A stretch of DNA of 64,000 bases from Chloracidobacterium thermophilum B (lineage in GTDB: Bacteria; Acidobacteriota; Blastocatellia; Chloracidobacteriales; Chloracidobacteriaceae): contig NC_016025.1 in NCBI RefSeq assembly GCF_000226295.1, positions 496,001-560,000 on the forward strand, read 5' to 3'. Within the stretch, counting starts at the first letter, position 1. The number at the start of each line of letters is the position of its first letter. A program made the position numbers and the translations under genes. Of the stretch, positions 16,209 to 25,129 are shown in pieces. The notes below the pieces were generated by a model. That model searched no databases, was not told the origin of the DNA, and saw only the letters and a list, made by a program, of their open reading frames with translations.

Positions 16209-17517
16209 CACGAACAGCACCGGCACGGGTCTCAATCTGCCGGATGGCGCGGTTGGCAGCATTGACAATCCGGCGGTCACGGTCACTGAGGAATGGACGC
16301 AACGCCGGAAGATCATCGCGTGTCCCTACCTGTCCCAGCGCGCGCAGCATCCGCTCTGTGCCACGTGGTCCGGCTATGCGCAGGTAGGGATGCAGATCGG
16401 CCGTCCGCGTCAGTGAAAGCAGGTAGCTTTCGGCCTGCTCCCCATACCGGCGTGAGTCAAGCTGCCTAATCACATCCTGCAGAAACTCCCGGCGTCCCAG
16501 CCGGTAGAGCGCAAACGCCTGCGCCAGCCGTACCCGTTCGTCCTTCTCGGCGAGACGGCGGTTGGAAAGCTCATCCACGTAGGCCGTAGCCTCACAGCGT
16601 CCCAGCCCTTCGGCGGCAAAGCGGCGGCGCTCCGCACTCGGATGGTCGAGGTTTTCCCTGAAAACAGGCTCACTCATCGGATCGCCAATGCGCGCCAGGG
16701 CCGCGAGAATCCGCGTCTGCTGGTCGGCATCCCGTCCGGGCCGGGCAGCACGGTAGCGCGCCATCAGCGGCGTCACCGCCTCACGAGTCCGCAGCCGCCC
16801 CAGCGTCTCGACAGCCTGCCGGCGCACGTTGGCATCCGGGTCATCCAGATAGGGCAAAACGTGCAGGCCGTATTCTGGATGGCCAAACTTTGCCAGTACG
16901 CGGAAAATGTCCTCACGCAGGTCGGCATCGCCCAGCGCCTCGACCATGGCGCTCACCATGCTCTCACCCCGCAAAACGCCCAGCGCCCGCACGGCCGCCC
17001 GCCGGTTGTCCACCCGGGCGTCATCGCGCATGGCGTCGGCCAGGGCCTGCAGGACAGCCGGAGCAACCTCCGTACCCGGCAAAACCATGGTCGGATCGTC
17101 AGTTTCCAGGAAGGGATTGAAGCGGTCCAATCCGCGCCGGCGTGCAAAGACAAACTCGATGTCTTCCTCGATGTAAAACAGCAGCAGGGCGCGCAGTACG
17201 GCCCGCCGTACGTCGGCGTCCGGCTCGCGCAGGGCCTCGATGAGCGGTGGAAGCGTCTGTGGGTCCTTGATTTTCCCCAGCGCCACGGCGGCTTCGGCCC
17301 GCACCTGTGGGTCAAGATCGTTCCTGAGCACCTCCAGCAGCGCCGGGACGGCCGCCTGCAACCGGCGGTCGCCCAGTGCCACGGCGGCGCGCTGACGTGT
17401 GCGCCGGTCGGGACTCGTCAAATCGGCCAGGTAGCGGTCCTGCCCCAGCACCGGCAGCCAGAGGCCCACCACCCATCCCGCCAACCACAGCACAAGCAGT
17501 GAATGAAAAAAGCGCAT
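16204..17517 (-). CDS. Secreted or anchored HEAT-repeat protein
   Basis: The 437-residue protein starts with a signal sequence (MRFFHSLLVLWLAGWVVGLWLPVLGQ) and then carries at least ten HEAT/PBS-lyase-type repeats, each a helical pair such as QAAVPALLEVLRNDLDPQVRAEAAVALGKI. These form an alpha-solenoid scaffold for protein interaction. No catalytic motif is visible. I start at 17517 because it begins the signal peptide; a longer reading extends to 18063 but overlaps the thioesterase antisense. The last codons and the stop lie in a heptad repeat array, so the C-terminus may be newly formed. Confidence 0.85.
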   Translation of the reverse strand: MRFFHSLLVLWLAGWVVGLWLPVLGQDRYLADLTSPDRRTRQRAAVALGDRRLQAAVPALLEVLRNDLDPQVRAEAAVALGKIKDPQTLPPLIEALREPDADVRRAVLRALLLFYIEEDIEFVFARRRGLDRFNPFLETDDPTMVLPGTEVAPAVLQALADAMRDDARVDNRRAAVRALGVLRGESMVSAMVEALGDADLREDIFRVLAKFGHPEYGLHVLPYLDDPDANVRRQAVETLGRLRTREAVTPLMARYRAARPGRDADQQTRILAALARIGDPMSEPVFRENLDHPSAERRRFAAEGLGRCEATAYVDELSNRRLAEKDERVRLAQAFALYRLGRREFLQDVIRQLDSRRYGEQAESYLLSLTRTADLHPYLRIAGPRGTERMLRALGQVGTRDDLPALRPFLSDRDRRIVNAANRAIRQIETRAGAVRD

Positions 17518-17610
17518 AGGGGAGCCGATGCTAACCAACCGTTGACCGGGTTTCAATGAATGGACTAGCTTGCGGCGCGTCTCCCCACTTTTCCCGGTGG
17601 CTTGCAACCC

Positions 17611-18024
17611 ATGCCCGAACGAACCCTTCCGCCGACCCCGGCCATTCGGACAACCATGCTGCCCCGTGACACCAACGCGCTGGGCACGATTTTCGGTGGC
17701 GTCATTCTGAGTTACATTGACCTCGCCGGCGCCATCGAAGCCCGCCGCATTGCTGTGCATCGGTACGTCACCGTCGCCATGCGCGAAGTGGTCTTTGTCG
17801 CGCCGGTGTACGTGGGTGACACCGTGAGCTTCTACGCCCAGGTTGAAAAGATTGGGCGCACATCCATCACCATACGTGTCACGGTGGATGCCGAGCGGAT
17901 GCGTGAACCGAACACCGTCGTGCGCGTGACTGAAGCTGATGTGGTCTATGTGGCGATGAGCGACGACGGACGCCCCACCCCAATTTTTCCTGAATCCACC
18001 CCTCCGGCACACACCACCGTATGA
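17611..18024 (+). CDS. Acyl-CoA thioesterase, hotdog fold (YciA/BFIT type)
   Basis: A 137-residue single hotdog-domain thioesterase. The active-site block is [29 protein letters not shown], with the conserved N-x-x-G-x-x-FGG-x-(I/V) pattern and the aspartate, followed by [30 protein letters not shown]. Such enzymes hydrolyse acyl-CoA in the cytosol. The ATG at 17611 has a GGTGG site 10 bases upstream; an in-frame TTG at 17602 is a weaker start. The stop overlaps the cobO start (ATGA), so both genes are coupled, although no metabolic link between them is obvious. Confidence 0.9.
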   Translation: MPERTLPPTPAIRTTMLPRDTNALGTIFGGVILSYIDLAGAIEARRIAVHRYVTVAMREVVFVAPVYVGDTVSFYAQVEKIGRTSITIRVTVDAERMREPNTVVRVTEADVVYVAMSDDGRPTPIFPESTPPAHTTV

Positions 18025-18602
18025 CCCCATCGGACACACCCACCCCGGAAGCGCGCGCGGCAAAGCGCAAGCGCGTTCCCCTCGTCATCGTCAACACCGG
18101 TCACGGCAAAGGAAAAACCACAGCCGCACTGGGAACTCTGATGCGCGCCGTCGCCCACGGCTTCAAGGTCATCATGCTGCAATTCATCAAGACGACCGAA
18201 GACCCACGGTTTGGCATCTACGGCGAAATTCAGAGCGCCCAAAAGCTGGGCTTTGAAATTCTGCCGCTCGGCGACGGCTTCACCTGGGACACCAATGACC
18301 CCGAACGCGACCGGCAGACGGCCCGCCGCGCCTGGGAAATCTGCAAGGCCAAACTCCAGTCGCCGGAATACGACATCGTAGCACTGGACGAAATCACCTA
18401 CGCCTTCACCTTCGGCTGGCTCACCACTGCCGAAGTCATCGAAGCCATCCAGAACCGTCCGCCGCACATGCACGTCATTCTGACCGGACGGGATGCGCCG
18501 CCCGAAATCATCGAGATGGCCGACCTGGTGACAGAAATGCGCGAAGTCAAGCATCCCTTCACCACCCGGCGCGTCGTGGCGCAGATTGGCATCGAGTTCT
18601 GA
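18021..18602 (+). CDS. cobO: Cob(I)yrinic acid a,c-diamide/cobalamin adenosyltransferase
   Basis: The 193-residue product is a CobA/CobO/BtuR adenosyltransferase, which adds the 5'-deoxyadenosyl ligand to reduced corrinoids using ATP. It has the P-loop [12 protein letters not shown] near residue 28, the MLQFIK segment and the C-terminal Walker B-like block [13 protein letters not shown], followed by the conserved [23 protein letters not shown]. Length and motifs fit the family. It follows the thioesterase with a four-base overlap. The BtuF-like lipoprotein at 45612 could supply its substrate, but that is inference. Confidence 0.93.
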   Translation: MTPSDTPTPEARAAKRKRVPLVIVNTGHGKGKTTAALGTLMRAVAHGFKVIMLQFIKTTEDPRFGIYGEIQSAQKLGFEILPLGDGFTWDTNDPERDRQTARRAWEICKAKLQSPEYDIVALDEITYAFTFGWLTTAEVIEAIQNRPPHMHVILTGRDAPPEIIEMADLVTEMREVKHPFTTRRVVAQIGIEF

Positions 18603-18761
18603 ACCATTCCCTCGAAACGTTTTCCCTGCCTGAGCCGGAGAATGGCCGGGCAGCCGTCTACTCACAGGAAGCTGACACCAAGGACGTTGGGTTGGGAACC
18701 TTTGGGCGTGTGATACGTCCACAGCGCCGCATATCACCCAACTTCGTGGAGGTCAGCCAAT

Positions 18762-20438
18762 ATGACGCGCCTGTTTTCACTTGTCCTGGCCGGACTTACC
18801 ATCGGCACGGCAGCCGTGGCCGGATACCTGGAACGCACCTCACCAACTCCTGTGCCCATCACCATCCCCCAGCCCCCTGAAGCTGACGACCTGCCACCCG
18901 AACCCCAGCCCACTCCACGACCGGCTTCCGATCCGGGACGGAAACTTTCCCCGAAGGAAGCCGTGGCCGGATACCTGGAACGCACCTCACCAACTCCTGT
19001 GCCCATCACCACCCCCCAGCCCCCTGAAGCTGACGACCTGCCACCCGAACCCCAGCCCACTCCACGACCGGCTTCCGATCCGGGACGGAAACTTTCCCCG
19101 AAGGAAGCGGCGGAGTACCAGCGCACCATTGCCGCCACAGCCGGCATGGTGCAAGACGCCCAAGCCATTGCCCTGGCCCAAAAATACGGCCTCGACATCG
19201 TCAACCTCACCTGGGAAGACACCGGACGCTACAAAAACTCCGCCGTCGGCCCCAACATCAGCGACATGACCATCCAGGTCGGCTTTGAAGACCCCACTAC
19301 AAGACAGTTCCAAGTCACCTGCATGCCGGTCATCCGCTACCCCAACTTCCGGGACCTCACCTGCGACCTCGACCCGCGCGACTTCACCCTGCTTGTGGGC
19401 AATCACCACGGGCAACCCCTGCGGCGCGTCTCGCTGTACGACTTCCTCGCCCATCCGCGTTCGTATCTGACCAACCCGGCTTCGTGGCGCGGCGAAAAGC
19501 ACAGCCTGCTGGCTCCGCGCGACACCCGGGTACTCGTCAGCGCCCAGGCGTGTTTCCTGCCGATTCCCAAGAGCGGCAAGGCGACGTTCAACCCCGTGTT
19601 GTTCAACTACCAGTCCAAGAAAGGCGACCCGGCGGTGCTGACGATTCTGGCCACACGGGAAGGGACGAGCGTCACCATCATTGACAATGAACGGGATGCG
19701 TTTCGCAGCGGCAGTGTGTGGGGGCAGCGGTTGTTTTTCAATGCCAACGGGCAGCGGGCAAGTCTGACGGGCGAACGGGAGAGTGACTTTGTGGCGAAGG
19801 GGGGCGATCGGACATCGCCGACGCCGGGCGCGCCGGGTCAGACTTCAGGACTCAACCTGGTGCTGCTCATTCAGGTGCCACTCAAACAGCGGACACTTCC
19901 CCGAAGCAAGCCTCCAATGGTTCCGGGCATTGCCTACGAGTCAAAGGCAGCAGGCATGCCCGCCCCGCGCGCCAGCGACATCGAAAATGCCGTCATCGGA
20001 CACGGCGATCTGGAAGGGCCCTTTACCGAGATTGATAACCTCGCCATCGAACGCGATGAACGCTTCCCGGTGCGCGTCACGGTTCAGTTTTACAAAGCGA
20101 CCTCGAACGGCGTCGCCACGGAAGCCGACATTGCGGCTATCAAGGCCAACATCGAGCGCATCTACGCCCAGAGCACCGATGTGGGCAGCCTCGTCACCGG
20201 CGGCGAAACCGGACGGGTGACGGAATACGATGGTGTCAAGGTACAGCCGACGGACTGGTGGGAAGACTTCTGGGAACGCTACGAAGCGAGCACCGGCATT
20301 TCACGCTACGAAGCCATCCGGCGGCTGCGCGAGCTGTTGGGAACGAACTTCCGGCAGCAACCGGTCTGTGAACTCTACCTGCGCGATCTGCTGCGCTCAG
20401 CAGGCAGGAAGCACCCACACCGCAAGCCAGCCAGCTAA
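18762..20438 (+). CDS. Hypothetical protein, paralogue A, with duplicated proline-rich leader
   Basis: The 558-residue protein starts with a hydrophobic segment (LFSLVLAGLTIGTAAVAG) that may be a signal peptide or anchor. A proline-rich linker with PEADDLPPEPQPTPRP follows and occurs twice because of an in-frame 147-bp tandem duplication. The remaining 445 residues, from KLSPKEAAEYQ, match paralogue B at 21657. I do not recognise the family; the body contains predicted beta-rich segments and no catalytic motif. The first 342 residues of the shared part are encoded by DNA identical to paralogue B, while the C-terminus (after about residue 450) diverges. It ends in a strong terminator. Confidence 0.8.
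   Translation: MTRLFSLVLAGLTIGTAAVAGYLERTSPTPVPITIPQPPEADDLPPEPQPTPRPASDPGRKLSPKEAVAGYLERTSPTPVPITTPQPPEADDLPPEPQPTPRPASDPGRKLSPKEAAEYQRTIAATAGMVQDAQAIALAQKYGLDIVNLTWEDTGRYKNSAVGPNISDMTIQVGFEDPTTRQFQVTCMPVIRYPNFRDLTCDLDPRDFTLLVGNHHGQPLRRVSLYDFLAHPRSYLTNPASWRGEKHSLLAPRDTRVLVSAQACFLPIPKSGKATFNPVLFNYQSKKGDPAVLTILATREGTSVTIIDNERDAFRSGSVWGQRLFFNANGQRASLTGERESDFVAKGGDRTSPTPGAPGQTSGLNLVLLIQVPLKQRTLPRSKPPMVPGIAYESKAAGMPAPRASDIENAVIGHGDLEGPFTEIDNLAIERDERFPVRVTVQFYKATSNGVATEADIAAIKANIERIYAQSTDVGSLVTGGETGRVTEYDGVKVQPTDWWEDFWERYEASTGISRYEAIRRLRELLGTNFRQQPVCELYLRDLLRSAGRKHPHRKPAS
18813..19106 (+). repeat. 147-bp in-frame tandem duplication inside paralogue A
   Basis: Unit 1 (18813-18959) and unit 2 (18960-19106) differ at only one base that I can see (ATC versus ACC, Ile to Thr). 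Each unit encodes 49 residues starting AVAGYLERTSPTP and ending GRKLSPKE, so the reading frame is kept. Confidence 0.9.
19088..20113 (+). repeat. 1026-bp direct repeat, copy A
   Basis: This stretch is base-for-base identical to 21707-22732, including all synonymous positions. The first difference after it is C20114 versus T22733. The two are 2619 bp apart and in the same orientation. Confidence 0.92.
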
Positions 20439-20454
20439 GGCCAAACCGGCCATT

Positions 20455-20485
20455 GCCCGACGTGGCCACCACGTCGGGCGTTTTT
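20455..20485 (+). terminator. Rho-independent terminator after paralogue A
   Basis: CCCGACGTGG pairs perfectly with CCACGTCGGG around a two-base centre and is followed by CGTTTTT. Paralogue B ends with the same stem sequence. Confidence 0.85.
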
Positions 20486-20491
20486 GTGCTC

Positions 20492-21409
20492 TCAAGTGTT
20501 TGCGGTTTTTCCAAGCTGACGCCAGACAATGACGCCAACCACGATGGCCCCGCCAATGAGCGCCATAGCGGACGGCCGTTCACCGGTGGCCAAGGCGACC
20601 CAGATAGGATTCAGGATTGGCTCCAGCATCGCCAGCAGGGTGCTTTCCAGCGCCGAGACGCGGCTGACCCCGATGGCGAACAGGACGTAAGCCACGCCAA
20701 TCTGAAGTATTCCCAAACCGGCGAGCAGCCAGAGGGTGGTGACTGGCAACGGAAGCGAAGCCACAATAGCCGGAGCGCAGCACAGGGCCGTCAGGGCATT
20801 GCCTAGGGCAATCAGGACGAGACTTGAGGGCGGCGTGCCGCCGGTCGGCGGCTGGGTGCGGGCATCAGCCCGCAGGCAGATGGCAATCCCGGCAAAGCCG
20901 ATCCCGGAGACAATGGCCAGCAGGTTGCCGAACATCCCGGACGGACTGAGCCGGTCCAGAAAAAACCACGCCATGCCAAAGAAACAGCCGCCGATGGACC
21001 AGCGGTCGCGGCGATGGATGGGTTCACCGAGCAGCGGCCGCGCCAGTACGGCAACAAAAATGGGCGCGGTGTATTGCAGCAAAATGGCATTGGCCGCCGT
21101 GGTGAGCTTGTTGGCCCAGGTAAAGGCAATCATGGTCAACGCATAGCTGGCCGCACCCCACCACACGTAGCGCCGCGCGAGCGTCGTCTGGAGCAGATTG
21201 CCTTGGTGTGATGCCTGCTGCCAGAGCAGCGCCGCGGCCAGCACGAAGAGGGCAAAGAAACTCCGCACACCGGCGATGGCAAACGCATCGGCGTGGGCTG
21301 ACTTGATGCCGACGCCGCCGAGACTCCAGAGTGCCGCAGCCGCGATGACGCACATGATGCCGAGCCACTGTCGTTGCTGCATAAAAGGTAAAGTAAGGCT
21401 GAACTCCAC
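20492..21409 (-). CDS. EamA/DMT-superfamily transporter
   Basis: The 305-residue protein has about ten hydrophobic segments in two repeated EamA halves (IMCVIAAAALWSLGGVGIKSA; MFGNLLAIVSGIGFAGIAICL), with the conserved ending LEPILNPIWVALATGERPS and GGAIVVGVIVWRQ. DMT transporters of this class export amino acids or other metabolites across the inner membrane; the substrate is unknown. An ATG at 21382 (MQQRQW) is an alternative start. The gene lies between the two copies of a 1026-bp direct repeat on the opposite strand, so recombination between the repeats would delete it. Confidence 0.9.
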   Translation of the reverse strand: MEFSLTLPFMQQRQWLGIMCVIAAAALWSLGGVGIKSAHADAFAIAGVRSFFALFVLAAALLWQQASHQGNLLQTTLARRYVWWGAASYALTMIAFTWANKLTTAANAILLQYTAPIFVAVLARPLLGEPIHRRDRWSIGGCFFGMAWFFLDRLSPSGMFGNLLAIVSGIGFAGIAICLRADARTQPPTGGTPPSSLVLIALGNALTALCCAPAIVASLPLPVTTLWLLAGLGILQIGVAYVLFAIGVSRVSALESTLLAMLEPILNPIWVALATGERPSAMALIGGAIVVGVIVWRQLGKTANT

Positions 21410-21656
21410 TTCCTTCAGGGATTGACACGGTCACGTATCATGTTCGCGTGTCACGGTTACGCGCGTTGTGCTGCGTTTTATGACGCATTGTAAGAGACGC
21501 CAGCAGTAAGCCTCTTTCGGTCAGGCCATAGCTCCGTGGGCGTCCATCTCTGGCGGTTGGCCTGACCTGACGCGCGCGTTTTTGCCCAAACCAACCGGTG
21601 ACGGAATTCATCCGCCGCCATGTGCCCCACACGCAACCTGCCTGGAGGACAATGTC

Positions 21657-23060
21657 ATGCCCAAAAGCAAGCCATCCAAAAATCCAGCAACATCGGCCCC
21701 GGCACCGAAACTTTCCCCGAAGGAAGCGGCGGAGTACCAGCGCACCATTGCCGCCACAGCCGGCATGGTGCAAGACGCCCAAGCCATTGCCCTGGCCCAA
21801 AAATACGGCCTCGACATCGTCAACCTCACCTGGGAAGACACCGGACGCTACAAAAACTCCGCCGTCGGCCCCAACATCAGCGACATGACCATCCAGGTCG
21901 GCTTTGAAGACCCCACTACAAGACAGTTCCAAGTCACCTGCATGCCGGTCATCCGCTACCCCAACTTCCGGGACCTCACCTGCGACCTCGACCCGCGCGA
22001 CTTCACCCTGCTTGTGGGCAATCACCACGGGCAACCCCTGCGGCGCGTCTCGCTGTACGACTTCCTCGCCCATCCGCGTTCGTATCTGACCAACCCGGCT
22101 TCGTGGCGCGGCGAAAAGCACAGCCTGCTGGCTCCGCGCGACACCCGGGTACTCGTCAGCGCCCAGGCGTGTTTCCTGCCGATTCCCAAGAGCGGCAAGG
22201 CGACGTTCAACCCCGTGTTGTTCAACTACCAGTCCAAGAAAGGCGACCCGGCGGTGCTGACGATTCTGGCCACACGGGAAGGGACGAGCGTCACCATCAT
22301 TGACAATGAACGGGATGCGTTTCGCAGCGGCAGTGTGTGGGGGCAGCGGTTGTTTTTCAATGCCAACGGGCAGCGGGCAAGTCTGACGGGCGAACGGGAG
22401 AGTGACTTTGTGGCGAAGGGGGGCGATCGGACATCGCCGACGCCGGGCGCGCCGGGTCAGACTTCAGGACTCAACCTGGTGCTGCTCATTCAGGTGCCAC
22501 TCAAACAGCGGACACTTCCCCGAAGCAAGCCTCCAATGGTTCCGGGCATTGCCTACGAGTCAAAGGCAGCAGGCATGCCCGCCCCGCGCGCCAGCGACAT
22601 CGAAAATGCCGTCATCGGACACGGCGATCTGGAAGGGCCCTTTACCGAGATTGATAACCTCGCCATCGAACGCGATGAACGCTTCCCGGTGCGCGTCACG
22701 GTTCAGTTTTACAAAGCGACCTCGAACGGCGTTGCCACGGAAGCCGACATTGCGGCTATCAAGGCCAACATCGAGCGCATCTACGTCCAGAGCGAAGATG
22801 CCGGCAGCCTTGTGACCGGCGGCAAGACCGGACGGGTCACGGAGTACGAGGGTGCCAAGGTGCAGCCAACAGACTGGTGGGAAGACTTCTGGGAACGCTA
22901 CGAAGCGAGCACCGGCATCGGACGCTACGAAGCCATCCAGCGGCTGCGCCAGCTTCTGGGTTCGCATTTCCGGCAGGAACCGGTCTGCGAGCTGTACCTG
23001 TGCGATCTGTTGCGATCATCGGGACTCAGGAAACCAGATTCCAAGCCCGCCACCCTCTGA
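21657..23060 (+). CDS. Hypothetical protein, paralogue B
   Basis: A 467-residue protein with a GGAGGA ribosome site eight bases before the ATG at 21657. The leader is short and lysine-rich (MPKSKPSKNPATSAPAPK) with no signal peptide, unlike paralogue A. From KLSPKEAAEYQ the sequence equals paralogue A for 342 residues and then diverges (VQSEDAGSLVTGGKTGRVTEYEGAK versus AQSTDVGSLVTGGETGRVTEYDGVK). The function is unknown. The different leaders suggest that A is exported or membrane-bound while B is cytosolic; this is inferred from the N-termini only. Confidence 0.8.
   Translation: MPKSKPSKNPATSAPAPKLSPKEAAEYQRTIAATAGMVQDAQAIALAQKYGLDIVNLTWEDTGRYKNSAVGPNISDMTIQVGFEDPTTRQFQVTCMPVIRYPNFRDLTCDLDPRDFTLLVGNHHGQPLRRVSLYDFLAHPRSYLTNPASWRGEKHSLLAPRDTRVLVSAQACFLPIPKSGKATFNPVLFNYQSKKGDPAVLTILATREGTSVTIIDNERDAFRSGSVWGQRLFFNANGQRASLTGERESDFVAKGGDRTSPTPGAPGQTSGLNLVLLIQVPLKQRTLPRSKPPMVPGIAYESKAAGMPAPRASDIENAVIGHGDLEGPFTEIDNLAIERDERFPVRVTVQFYKATSNGVATEADIAAIKANIERIYVQSEDAGSLVTGGKTGRVTEYEGAKVQPTDWWEDFWERYEASTGIGRYEAIQRLRQLLGSHFRQEPVCELYLCDLLRSSGLRKPDSKPATL
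21707..22732 (+). repeat. 1026-bp direct repeat, copy B
   Basis: Identical partner of 19088-20113; see that entry. Divergence on both sides of the tract is sharp at the 5' end and gradual at the 3' end. Confidence 0.92.
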
Positions 23061-23103
23061 CCAGAGCCACAGTTGATGGGCCGGAGGTGATAGGCCGGAT
23101 GTC

Positions 23104-23136
23104 GCCCGACGTGGCACAGCCACGTCGGGCTTTTTT
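23104..23136 (+). terminator. Rho-independent terminator after paralogue B
   Basis: GCCCGACGTGG pairs with CCACGTCGGGC around a five-base loop and is followed by TTTTTT. The stem is nearly the same as the terminator of paralogue A, so it was part of the duplicated unit. Confidence 0.85.
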
Positions 23137-23213
23137 CCTGCGCGCAGCTTTTCCAAGTGCAACACGGAGCTGGGAGCTTTGCGTCCGGCCGGACACGCTT
23201 TCAGGCGCAGGTC

Positions 23214-23780
23214 TTACGGCTCGATGAGGCCGAAATTACCATCCGGGCGACGGTAGAGCACACCAACGCGATCCGTGACCATGTTGCGGAAAACAACAAA
23301 CTGGTCCTTCGGCGACAGACTGGCCGCCGCGTCATCCGGCGTCATGGGTTTGATGGCATAGCGGCGCGTCGGAATGATGCGTGGTTTTTTCGTGGCCTCT
23401 GGCGCAGCTTCGTCCGCCGTCCCCTCGGCTTCCGAACGGGCCGCTTCGGCTGCCGCCGTGACTTCCTTGACGCTGGCGCGGGTCTTCCGTTTGGTCTCAA
23501 CCTTTTCCTTGAGCTTGTTGACCTGGCGGGCCAGCTTTTCCGTCGCCTGGGTGATGGATTGGTACATGTCGTCGGTCGTAGCCTTGCCGGTCAGGACCTG
23601 CTCACCCATGGTCAGCACGAGTTCTGCCAGGTTACGGTGTTTCTCGATGGCCATGGTGAGATGCAGGCGGATATGGTCCCGGTCATCGAGCAGTTTGGCA
23701 ACTTTCTTGGTTTGCTCGCGGGCAAACTTCTTGATGGCAGGTGTCAGGGTGAAGTGCCGTACAGTAAAGTCAAGTTTCAT
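23214..23780 (-). CDS. hpf: Ribosome hibernation promoting factor, long form
   Basis: The 188-residue product has an N-terminal RaiA/HPF domain (MKLDFTVRHFTLTPAIKKFAREQTKKVAKLL to LARQVNKLKEK, residues 1-100), a basic and alanine/glutamate-rich linker, and a C-terminal dimerisation domain (KPMTPDDAAASLSPKDQFVVFRNMVTDRVGVLYRRPDGNFGLIEP). This is the long HPF type that binds the 30S subunit and joins 70S into 100S dimers in stationary phase. The start at 23780 begins the conserved domain; a longer frame to 23903 adds unlike sequence. It converges with paralogue B. Confidence 0.93.
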   Translation of the reverse strand: MKLDFTVRHFTLTPAIKKFAREQTKKVAKLLDDRDHIRLHLTMAIEKHRNLAELVLTMGEQVLTGKATTDDMYQSITQATEKLARQVNKLKEKVETKRKTRASVKEVTAAAEAARSEAEGTADEAAPEATKKPRIIPTRRYAIKPMTPDDAAASLSPKDQFVVFRNMVTDRVGVLYRRPDGNFGLIEP

Positions 23781-24015
23781 TGTTGACGAAAAAACTCCTG
23801 AGTTGACATCCGTTCCGCTTAGGGACTGGAAATTCCCGGCCGTGCAGGCGTTGTGTTCCGTGTCCCCTCCGATGGGCTGTCTTGAACCTGGTAACGCCTC
23901 CATTATAAGACGGCAAAGCCGGCCACGCTATTTTTTCCCTGGCTGGCAGACGCTGCCACCTTCGGACTCAGGGCAAGAATAGACGGCGTGTTGTGGGCTG
24001 ACTCAGCAGCAGGCA

Positions 24016-25062
24016 TCAGCGGGAGGGCGGTTTGCGCCCGGCGCGCCGTTCTGCAGGCGAAGCCGGCGCGGCCAGACCTTCCAGCAGCAGGTCAACGATG
24101 TCGGCAATGAGCAGGTGGCCTTCGGCTTCGCTGCAATAGTCCACGACCGGGATGTCCTCAACCGTAATGGCCATGGCAATGCGTCCGTGTTTCGTATAGA
24201 CGATGCCGATGTCACTGCGCAGATGGTCCAGTGCGCCCGGCTTGTTGGCAACTTCAACACCACGCAGGCGCCGGCCGATGCCCTCCCGATACTGCTGGCG
24301 TTTCATAATGGCCAGCATTTCCCGTGACGCCTCCGGGCTGACCATCGTCCCGCGCTCCAGACCTTCCAGCAGCCGGACCATCTCGCGCGGGGTCGCGACG
24401 CCGATGCCGTACTTTTTGTTTTCTTCGAGGTTGCTCTCGCGGAAGGTGCTTTCACCGCCACCGGCGATCTTGCGCAGGGAACGGATGTGCTCGAAACCCA
24501 TCTTTGCCAGGCGGTCATTGACCGCATCCGTGGTGATCCGGTCAAGCAGGATGTTGGTGGCGATGTTGTCACTGACGACAATCATCAGCCGCACGGCATC
24601 ACGGACGGTGATCTGGGTGCCCGGCGTCAGCTCAAACAGCACGCCGCCGTCTTCATACTCATGCCGCCGGACGACGGTCAGCTTGTCATCCCAACGCAGC
24701 CTGCCTTCGGCCACCTGGGCGAAGACTTCCACCATGATGGGCACCTTGATGGTGCTTGCCGTCCGCACCCTGGCATCCGGGTTGTAGCCGAAGGTTTCAC
24801 CGGTATCGAGATTTTTGGCGAAGCAGAAGACCTTGCCTTTGAAAGCCGCCAGCCGACGCTGCAGGCGGCGCATCATGGCAGCCGTCTGGCGTGCCGGACG
24901 CTCCACCGCTGGCGCCTCCGCTCCAGCGGTAGCCGCGCCGGACTGTGCCAGCGCCGATACCGGCAGTCCGCCCCACAGCCCGCCGGTTACACTCCACAGG
25001 CTGAAACAGACCAAGCCGAGACTTGCCCGCCATATCAGACGGGAACCGGTGCGTACCAACAC
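24016..25062 (-). CDS. Class A beta-lactamase-like serine hydrolase
   Basis: The 348-residue protein has an N-terminal signal segment (LGLVCFSLWSVTGGLWGGLPVSALAQ) and a serine beta-lactamase/PBP-type fold. The active-site serine and lysine are in TASTIKVPIM, the SDN motif is VVSDNIATN, an omega-loop glutamate occurs in FRESNLEENKK, and the third box reads NKPGALDHLRSDIG, i.e. KPG where most class A enzymes have K(T/S)G. It is probably exported to the periplasm. It could be a true beta-lactamase or a related peptidase; the altered third box makes the substrate range uncertain. Confidence 0.82.
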   Translation of the reverse strand: MLVRTGSRLIWRASLGLVCFSLWSVTGGLWGGLPVSALAQSGAATAGAEAPAVERPARQTAAMMRRLQRRLAAFKGKVFCFAKNLDTGETFGYNPDARVRTASTIKVPIMVEVFAQVAEGRLRWDDKLTVVRRHEYEDGGVLFELTPGTQITVRDAVRLMIVVSDNIATNILLDRITTDAVNDRLAKMGFEHIRSLRKIAGGGESTFRESNLEENKKYGIGVATPREMVRLLEGLERGTMVSPEASREMLAIMKRQQYREGIGRRLRGVEVANKPGALDHLRSDIGIVYTKHGRIAMAITVEDIPVVDYCSEAEGHLLIADIVDLLLEGLAAPASPAERRAGRKPPSR

Positions 25063-25094
25063 GTTGAACCCTCACCAACGAATGGGCAAAAACG

Positions 25095-25129
25095 AAACAG
25101 CGCGCATCGGATACGTCCGACGCGCGCTG
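25095..25129 (-). terminator. Terminator-like hairpin downstream of the HNH gene
   Basis: On the minus strand ACAGCGCGC pairs with GCGCGCTGT, followed by TTCGTTTTTG. It begins directly after the HNH stop codon and precedes the beta-lactamase-like gene. Confidence 0.6.
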
